Assembly (NCBI GenBank): GCA_036378155.1
Contig: DASUXA010000055.1
Span: 1 to 31,991, forward strand
Direction of reading: 5' to 3'
Length of the DNA: 31,991 nt
Source: DASUXA01 sp036378155
Lineage (GTDB): Bacteria; Actinomycetota; Actinomycetes; Mycobacteriales; Micromonosporaceae
The notes below the pieces were generated by a model, which searched no databases, was not told the DNA's origin, and saw nothing but the letters and a program-made list of their open reading frames with translations. Numbering within the stretch: the stretch's first letter is position 1; each line of letters starts with the position of its first letter. The translations under genes were made by a program, and so were the position numbers. Below, in pieces: positions 25,516-31,991 of this stretch.

Positions 25516-25671
25516 ATGACCGACGCACCCCGCTCCCGCGCGACCTGGTGCCGGGCGTCAACCACCCGGTACCGCTGGTTCCGGGTGTGCCCGCGCCGCA
25601 TCCAGGCGTGGCGCGAGGAGAACGAGTTGCGCGACCGTGAACTGATGCGTGAGGGTCGCTGGCTGGGCTGA
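25516..25671 (+). pseudogene. C-terminal remnant of a PPOX/pyridoxamine 5'-phosphate oxidase-like protein
   Basis: The 51-codon reading ends TRYRWFRVCPRRIQAWREEN followed by ELRDRELMREGRWLG. The R-I-Q-A-W-R-E and G-R-W-L motifs are typical of the C-terminus of F420/FMN-binding PPOX-fold proteins of about 140-200 residues. The first dozen codons (MTDAPRSRATWC) show no such similarity and there is no good ribosome site, so the main part of the gene is gone. I infer a deletion remnant. A translated short peptide cannot be excluded. Confidence 0.55.
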
Positions 25672-25695
25672 CGAACAGATGGGACAAGGATGAGC

Positions 25696-28119
<2,424 letters not shown>

Positions 28120-28126
28120 CCCGGCG

Positions 28127-29458
28127 CTACACGGGAACTGTCGCGCCGCCCGACTCGCTGGTCCTGGTCGCGCCGGTCGACCCGGTCGGCGCGGTCGGCG
28201 CGGCAGGCGGCTGCTCGGCGCCACCGGGTTCGGGCAGCCGGATCAGTACCCCGATGACCAGCAGGAACAGGATCGCGACCACGGATACCAGCACGGCGGT
28301 GAGCAGGGTCGGAAAGAACAGCACGATGATGCCGCCGACCAGCCCGATACCGAGGTAGAACCAGCGGCGCCAGCGGCGCAGGAACACCCCGGCGGGCTCC
28401 CAGCGCAGGTCGGTGTGGTGCAGCGAACGCGCCGCCCAGTCCTCGCCGATGCCGACCAGGGCGCGCAGGTGGCGGCCGACCCAGCCGGGACCGGCGAGCC
28501 ACAACCACAGAGCCGCGAGCAGGGACAGCGCCAGCAGGGTCTTCAGCGCCGTGACCAGGTACCGGATCACCGCGTCCCAGACCGCCGTCGCCGCGGCGAC
28601 GTCGACTCCCCGATTGGCGACCTGGTTGGTGTACGCGTTGCGGGCGACGGACAGCACCACCAGCAGCGCGATCATCACACCGGCGACCAGGAGCATGCCG
28701 ACCAGGGCGCCACGCCGCCGACCCGGCGCCGCCCACAGCGCGAGCCCGAACAGCCCGATGGCGATGATCGGTAGCCAGGTGGCGAGCTTGTCGAACAGCT
28801 TCACGTACCCCTGGATCTTCGGCAGGTTCTGGACCGTGAAGATCGTGAACGTCGCCGAGATCGGCGGGATCTTCGCGGCGATACCGAAGCCGCTCGCGAC
28901 GAGGTCCTGTTTGACCTGGTCGATCATTGGTCCCAGGTTGAGGACCACCTGGTCGCCCTGCGTGGTGAGGACCTTGCTGCCGGTGCCGGTGAGGATCGCG
29001 TTCACCTGGTTGTGGGCGACGGTGTTGCCTTTCACCCACAACTCGCGGAACCGTGGGCCGTGGACGAACTGCGAGACATGGTCGTGCACGAACGACTGGA
29101 AGAAGTTGCTGACCGGTCCGGAGACGAGACCGGCGATGGCGTCGGCGCGCTTGATCCCGGTCGCTTCGATCGCCTGCTGAGTCAGTCCCGCGACGTCCAC
29201 GTTCGACACGATCTCGCTGGTCATGCGATTGGTCACCGCGTCCTGTACCGCCGGGTCGCTGGCGAGCGGCGCCACGGTGTCCACGTACGTGGAGGTGTCC
29301 AGCAGTTCGTTGCGGGCGAACCGGCTCACCACGCCGATGCCCATCACCAGGGCGGCGACGACCAGGACGACCACCGCGACGGTCCAGCGCAGCCCCCGGT
29401 ACCGGACCCTGCGACGGGTGCCTGGTCCGACCTGTTCGGTCGTGGCTTGCGAGGTCAC
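28127..29458 (-). CDS. Conserved actinobacterial multi-pass membrane protein of unknown function
   Basis: The predicted protein has 443 residues and starts at GTG with no strong ribosome site. The first helix (LRWTVAVVVLVVAALVMGIG) is followed by an extracytoplasmic domain of about 170 residues (LLDTSTYVDTVAPLASDPAV, MTSEIVSNVDVAGLTQQA). Further helices are WLPIIAIGLFGLALWAAPG, GMLLVAGVMIALLVVLSVA, LVTALKTLLALSLLAALWLW, FYLGIGLVGGIIVLFFP and LTAVLVSVVAILFLLVIG. The pattern is common in actinomycete proteins of unknown role. The tail is Pro/Thr-rich. It is convergent with the UvrA-like gene, with 7 bases between stops. Confidence 0.75.
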   Translation of the reverse strand: MTSQATTEQVGPGTRRRVRYRGLRWTVAVVVLVVAALVMGIGVVSRFARNELLDTSTYVDTVAPLASDPAVQDAVTNRMTSEIVSNVDVAGLTQQAIEATGIKRADAIAGLVSGPVSNFFQSFVHDHVSQFVHGPRFRELWVKGNTVAHNQVNAILTGTGSKVLTTQGDQVVLNLGPMIDQVKQDLVASGFGIAAKIPPISATFTIFTVQNLPKIQGYVKLFDKLATWLPIIAIGLFGLALWAAPGRRRGALVGMLLVAGVMIALLVVLSVARNAYTNQVANRGVDVAAATAVWDAVIRYLVTALKTLLALSLLAALWLWLAGPGWVGRHLRALVGIGEDWAARSLHHTDLRWEPAGVFLRRWRRWFYLGIGLVGGIIVLFFPTLLTAVLVSVVAILFLLVIGVLIRLPEPGGAEQPPAAPTAPTGSTGATRTSESGGATVPV

Positions 29459-29531
29459 GGTTCGATGGTCGCAGCGCGGGGCGGCGAGCGGCGCGCTTCG
29501 CGCAAATCGCTCCGACGAACGGGAAACCGAC

Positions 29532-30530
29532 TCAGGGGCGGTTGCGCTCGATCCACTCGTCGATGCGCGCCCACCAGTCGTACAGCCACTCGATCCGCCC
29601 CTGACGACCGGCGGGCAGCGCTCCGACGGGCTCGCGCCACCAGCGCATGGTGATCGTCTTGTCGGTGGGGATCTCCCGCCACACGTCGCCCACGGTGAGC
29701 AGGTGATCGAGGCCGGTGTGGGCGACGAGGACCACGTCCGCGTCCCGCGCCACGTCGAGCGCGGCGAGCACGCCGCCGGGGCGCGGCGCGAGGACGTGCG
29801 TCATCGCCTCGGCGCGGCGGGCCATGCCCTCCAGACCCATCCGTCGCAGCCGGTCGATGGCGCGATGCCAGCGTTCCGGGGTGAAGTTGCCGCCCTCCGG
29901 GAAGATCACCAGCGCGTCGTTGGCGTCGAGACCGGCGGCGAGCGCGGCGACCTGCCGCTCTGCCTCCTCGCCGTGTCCGGGCGCGATGAACCGGCTGGGG
30001 AGCCGGTGCAGCAGCACGTCCACCGCCGGGTCCCACTGCAGGGTGTCCTTGAGGACGATGCGCGGTTCGCGGCTGTACCAGTTGATCAGGGCGTGCGCGA
30101 CGATGAACGAGTCACCGGGACCGGCGTGCCGGCACAGGACGATCAGCGGTCGGTCCGCGCCGAGCGCGTCCGGGTCGTACCCCTCGATCACGATCCGGGT
30201 CCGCAGCGCCCACCTGCCCTGCCAGAACAGCAGGCGCAGCAGGCGACCGGTCAACCTGTAGTGCGCCCGCTGGAACGCCGGGGACGGCAGTTTCCAGCCG
30301 AAACCGCTGGCGACCCAGTAGACGACCATGGTGATCAGGGCTGCCGCCTCGATCAGCAGGTACACGAATCCGATCCACAACACCCGCACCGGTCGCAGCC
30401 GACCCGGTACCACCGGCGCCAGCAGCAGCGCGACGAGCAGCCACAGCGGCGCGGTGACCACCAGTACCACGCTGAGCACCACGACTGCGGGCGCGAGCAG
30501 CAGCCGGCGCACCCACCAGGGCGGGATCAC
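29532..30530 (-). CDS. Membrane-anchored PlsC-type acyltransferase
   Basis: The predicted protein has 332 residues. The GTG start shares a GTGA overlap with the patatin-like gene, which marks the start. Two N-terminal helices (LLLAPAVVVLSVVLVVTAPL, VLWIGFVYLLIEAAALITMV) anchor it. Motif I is HAGPGD (His135, Asp140), the H-x4-D of glycerolipid acyltransferases. Motif III is FPEGGNFTPERW (Glu212). Both are intact, so it should transfer acyl chains to a lipid such as lysophosphatidic acid or another membrane acceptor. The coupling to a lipase suggests a deacylation-reacylation pair. The acceptor is unknown. Confidence 0.9.
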   Translation of the reverse strand: MIPPWWVRRLLLAPAVVVLSVVLVVTAPLWLLVALLLAPVVPGRLRPVRVLWIGFVYLLIEAAALITMVVYWVASGFGWKLPSPAFQRAHYRLTGRLLRLLFWQGRWALRTRIVIEGYDPDALGADRPLIVLCRHAGPGDSFIVAHALINWYSREPRIVLKDTLQWDPAVDVLLHRLPSRFIAPGHGEEAERQVAALAAGLDANDALVIFPEGGNFTPERWHRAIDRLRRMGLEGMARRAEAMTHVLAPRPGGVLAALDVARDADVVLVAHTGLDHLLTVGDVWREIPTDKTITMRWWREPVGALPAGRQGRIEWLYDWWARIDEWIERNRP

Positions 30531-31354
30531 GCGTGTTCCCGCAGGTACCGGGCGGACGCGTGGTATGCGCGGCTCATCCGCCGGGTGGCGCTGGCGAGGT
30601 CGCGGTACGCCAGCGGCGAGTCGTCCCGGTCCGATCCGCCGCCGGTGGGCAGCACGTGCACGGTCACATCGTCGGGTACCGCCGCCAGTTCCCGCGCGAA
30701 CCGGTGGCGTCGGGCGATCTCGAACGCGACGCGGGCGACCTCGATCGGGTTGGTCGGGGCGCGCAGCGGACGGTCGACCCGCCCGACCTGGAGCACGTAC
30801 ACGGTGCGCGCGCCGAGGTCGATGGCGCGACCGAGCGGGATCGAGTTGACGATGCCGCCGTCGACGAAGTGTTCGCCGAGGATCTCCACGGGCGGCAGCA
30901 GTCCCGGTACCGCCGCCGAGGCGAGCACGGCGTCCACCACGGCGCCCGCCTGGAACCAGTGCTCGGCGGCGCGTTCGATGCTGGCGGCGCAGCACTGGAA
31001 CGGTACCCGCAGGTCCGCGAACCGGGTGCCGGTGCCGACTTCGCGTTCCAGTACCTGTCGCAGCGGCTCGGGCGAGTGCAGATGGGTGCGCCCCCGGACG
31101 GCGCGGACGAGTTGGCGACCCGGCGAGTCGCCGAACACGGCTCCCGCCTGGGGTGACGTCCACAGGTTCGCGAGCCGGTCGGTCACCGCCTCGGACGGGT
31201 CGGCGGCGACCAGGACTCCGTTGATCGCGCCGATCGAGGTACCGACGATCAGGTCGGGGCGTACCCCGGCATGCAGCAGCGCCCGCAGCATGCCCACCTC
31301 GACCGCGCCGAGCACGCCGCCGCCACCGAGTACGAACGCGACCGGTCCCGACAC
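30527..31354 (-). CDS. Patatin-like phospholipase
   Basis: The predicted protein has 275 residues, starting at GTG. The oxyanion loop GGGGVLG is at 10-16, the nucleophile motif GTSIG has Ser40 and the dyad Asp166 lies in VDGGIVNS. These are the complete patatin elements. No signal peptide is present, so it acts at the inner membrane face. The family hydrolyses acyl esters of phospholipids. The GTGA overlap with an acyltransferase suggests fatty-acid exchange in membrane lipids. No ribosome site is evident, so the mRNA may be leaderless or nearly so; the divergent pcp gene is only about 60 bases away. Confidence 0.93.
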   Translation of the reverse strand: MSGPVAFVLGGGGVLGAVEVGMLRALLHAGVRPDLIVGTSIGAINGVLVAADPSEAVTDRLANLWTSPQAGAVFGDSPGRQLVRAVRGRTHLHSPEPLRQVLEREVGTGTRFADLRVPFQCCAASIERAAEHWFQAGAVVDAVLASAAVPGLLPPVEILGEHFVDGGIVNSIPLGRAIDLGARTVYVLQVGRVDRPLRAPTNPIEVARVAFEIARRHRFARELAAVPDDVTVHVLPTGGGSDRDDSPLAYRDLASATRRMSRAYHASARYLREHA

Positions 31355-31416
31355 CCGGTCATGGTGACACAGCGCCGCGCCGGGAGCCGGTCGCCGCCGG
31401 GTGGCAGGATGACCGG

Positions 31417-31991
31417 GTGACCCCCCGAGTCCTGCTCACCGGCTTCGAACCGTTCGACGGCGCCGCCGTCAACCCGTCCTGGGAGGCGGTCCGGCTCGCC
31501 GCCGCGCGACCGCCGTCGGGTGTCGACCTGGTGACCCAGTTGCTGCCGTGCGTCTTCGGCACTTCGCTAGAGGTGCTGTGGGACGCGGTCGAGCGGTACG
31601 ACCCGGATGTGGTCGTGGCGGTCGGGCAGGCGGGCGGGCGACCGGATGTCACGGTGGAGCGGGTCGGCATCAACGTCGACGACGCGCGGATTCCCGACAA
31701 CGCGGGGCGGTCGCCGGTCGACACACCGATCGTGCCGGGTGCCCCGGCGGCGTATTTCGCCACCATTCCGGTGAAGGCGTGTGTCGCCGCGATCCGGGCG
31801 GCGGGGGTACCGGCGAGGGTGTCGAACTCGGCGGGCACCTACGTGTGCAACCACGTCCTGTTCGGTCTGCTGCACCTGGCGGCGACCCGGCGACCGGGGC
31901 TGCGCGGCGGGTTTGTGCACGTGCCCTGGGCGCCGGAGCAGGTGCTCGATTCGGGGCAGCCGGCGATGCCGGCGGCGGTGGTGGCGACCGC
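31417..31991 (+). CDS. pcp: Pyrrolidone-carboxylate (pyroglutamyl) peptidase, 3' end outside window
   Basis: At least 191 residues are present; the family is about 215 long, so roughly the last 25 are missing. GTG at 31417 is chosen because VTPRVLLTGFEPFDG is the canonical start; AGGA lies 7 bases before it. The catalytic residues are Glu81 (TVERVGINVDDARIPDNAG), Cys144 (SNSAGTYVCNHVLFG) and His168 (GFVHVPWAPEQ), all present at positions matching known enzymes. It removes N-terminal pyroglutamate from peptides in the cytoplasm. A 3-codon ATG ACC GGG TGA (31409-31420) overlaps the start. Confidence 0.97.
   Translation, partial: MTPRVLLTGFEPFDGAAVNPSWEAVRLAAARPPSGVDLVTQLLPCVFGTSLEVLWDAVERYDPDVVVAVGQAGGRPDVTVERVGINVDDARIPDNAGRSPVDTPIVPGAPAAYFATIPVKACVAAIRAAGVPARVSNSAGTYVCNHVLFGLLHLAATRRPGLRGGFVHVPWAPEQVLDSGQPAMPAAVVAT

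Noticed and set aside
29532..31163. A 543-residue acyltransferase with a long N-terminal part
   Set aside because: The extension is a shadow of the patatin-like gene; the GTGA start at 30530 gives the normal family length.
31409..31420. Three-codon ORF ATG ACC GGG TGA before pcp as a leader
   Set aside because: It is too short to judge and probably chance; AGGA serves the pcp GTG directly.

Overview
The window is very GC-rich (about 70 % G+C by eye). It looks like the chromosome of a filamentous or soil actinomycete. The gene families fit this: a mycothiol-dependent-type enzyme, an F420-type luciferase-like oxidoreductase, a PspA-PspAA-HtpX-PspAB operon, Asp23/AmaP genes and several secreted hydrolases. 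A member of the Micromonosporales is a reasonable guess, but the sequence alone does not prove it. There are no tRNA or rRNA genes, no CRISPR array, no insertion sequence and no phage genes. The genes read as ordinary core and accessory chromosome, cut at both ends: an ECF sigma factor lacks its start and pyrrolidone carboxyl peptidase lacks its end.

Layout. 1-1.3 kb: ECF42-type sigma factor and a PIN-domain remnant. 1.3-6.1 kb: secreted hydrolases, with a metallo-beta-lactamase/lamin-tail protein coupled to a secreted SH3-like protein, divergent from a multidomain GH18 chitinase. 6.2-11.7 kb: an envelope-stress block of two head-to-head operons. The leftward one has six genes (two Asp23 proteins, small membrane proteins, DUF6286-like protein, AmaP); the rightward one is pspA-pspAA-htpX-pspAB. 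11.8-14.7 kb: circularly permuted-type PHB depolymerase, NodB-type deacetylase-like protein and a DinB/MDMPI-type enzyme. 14.8-20.7 kb: a large LuxR-type (LAL) regulator preceded by an arginine-rich 16-codon leader, a zinc alcohol dehydrogenase, an M24 aminopeptidase and a FetB-like permease. 20.9-25.5 kb: membrane protein with a Pro-rich tail, DoxX protein, LLM oxidoreductase, mechanosensitive-channel-like protein and a small VOC protein. 25.5-28.1 kb: a PPOX remnant and a UvrA-like double ABC ATPase. 28.1-31.4 kb: membrane protein, acyltransferase and patatin-like lipase. 31.4 kb to the end: pcp.

How the genes work together. Four themes recur: cell-envelope stress and lipid turnover (Asp23/AmaP, PspA/HtpX, channel, patatin plus acyltransferase); polymer scavenging outside the cell (chitinase, PHB depolymerase, MBL-LTD protein); very tight coupling of neighbouring genes through 4-base GTGA/ATGA overlaps; and strong GC hairpins closing most convergent or terminal gene ends. 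The most unusual whole-window signal is an excess of the palindrome GTAC, especially GGTACC, which appears in all three codon phases and between genes.
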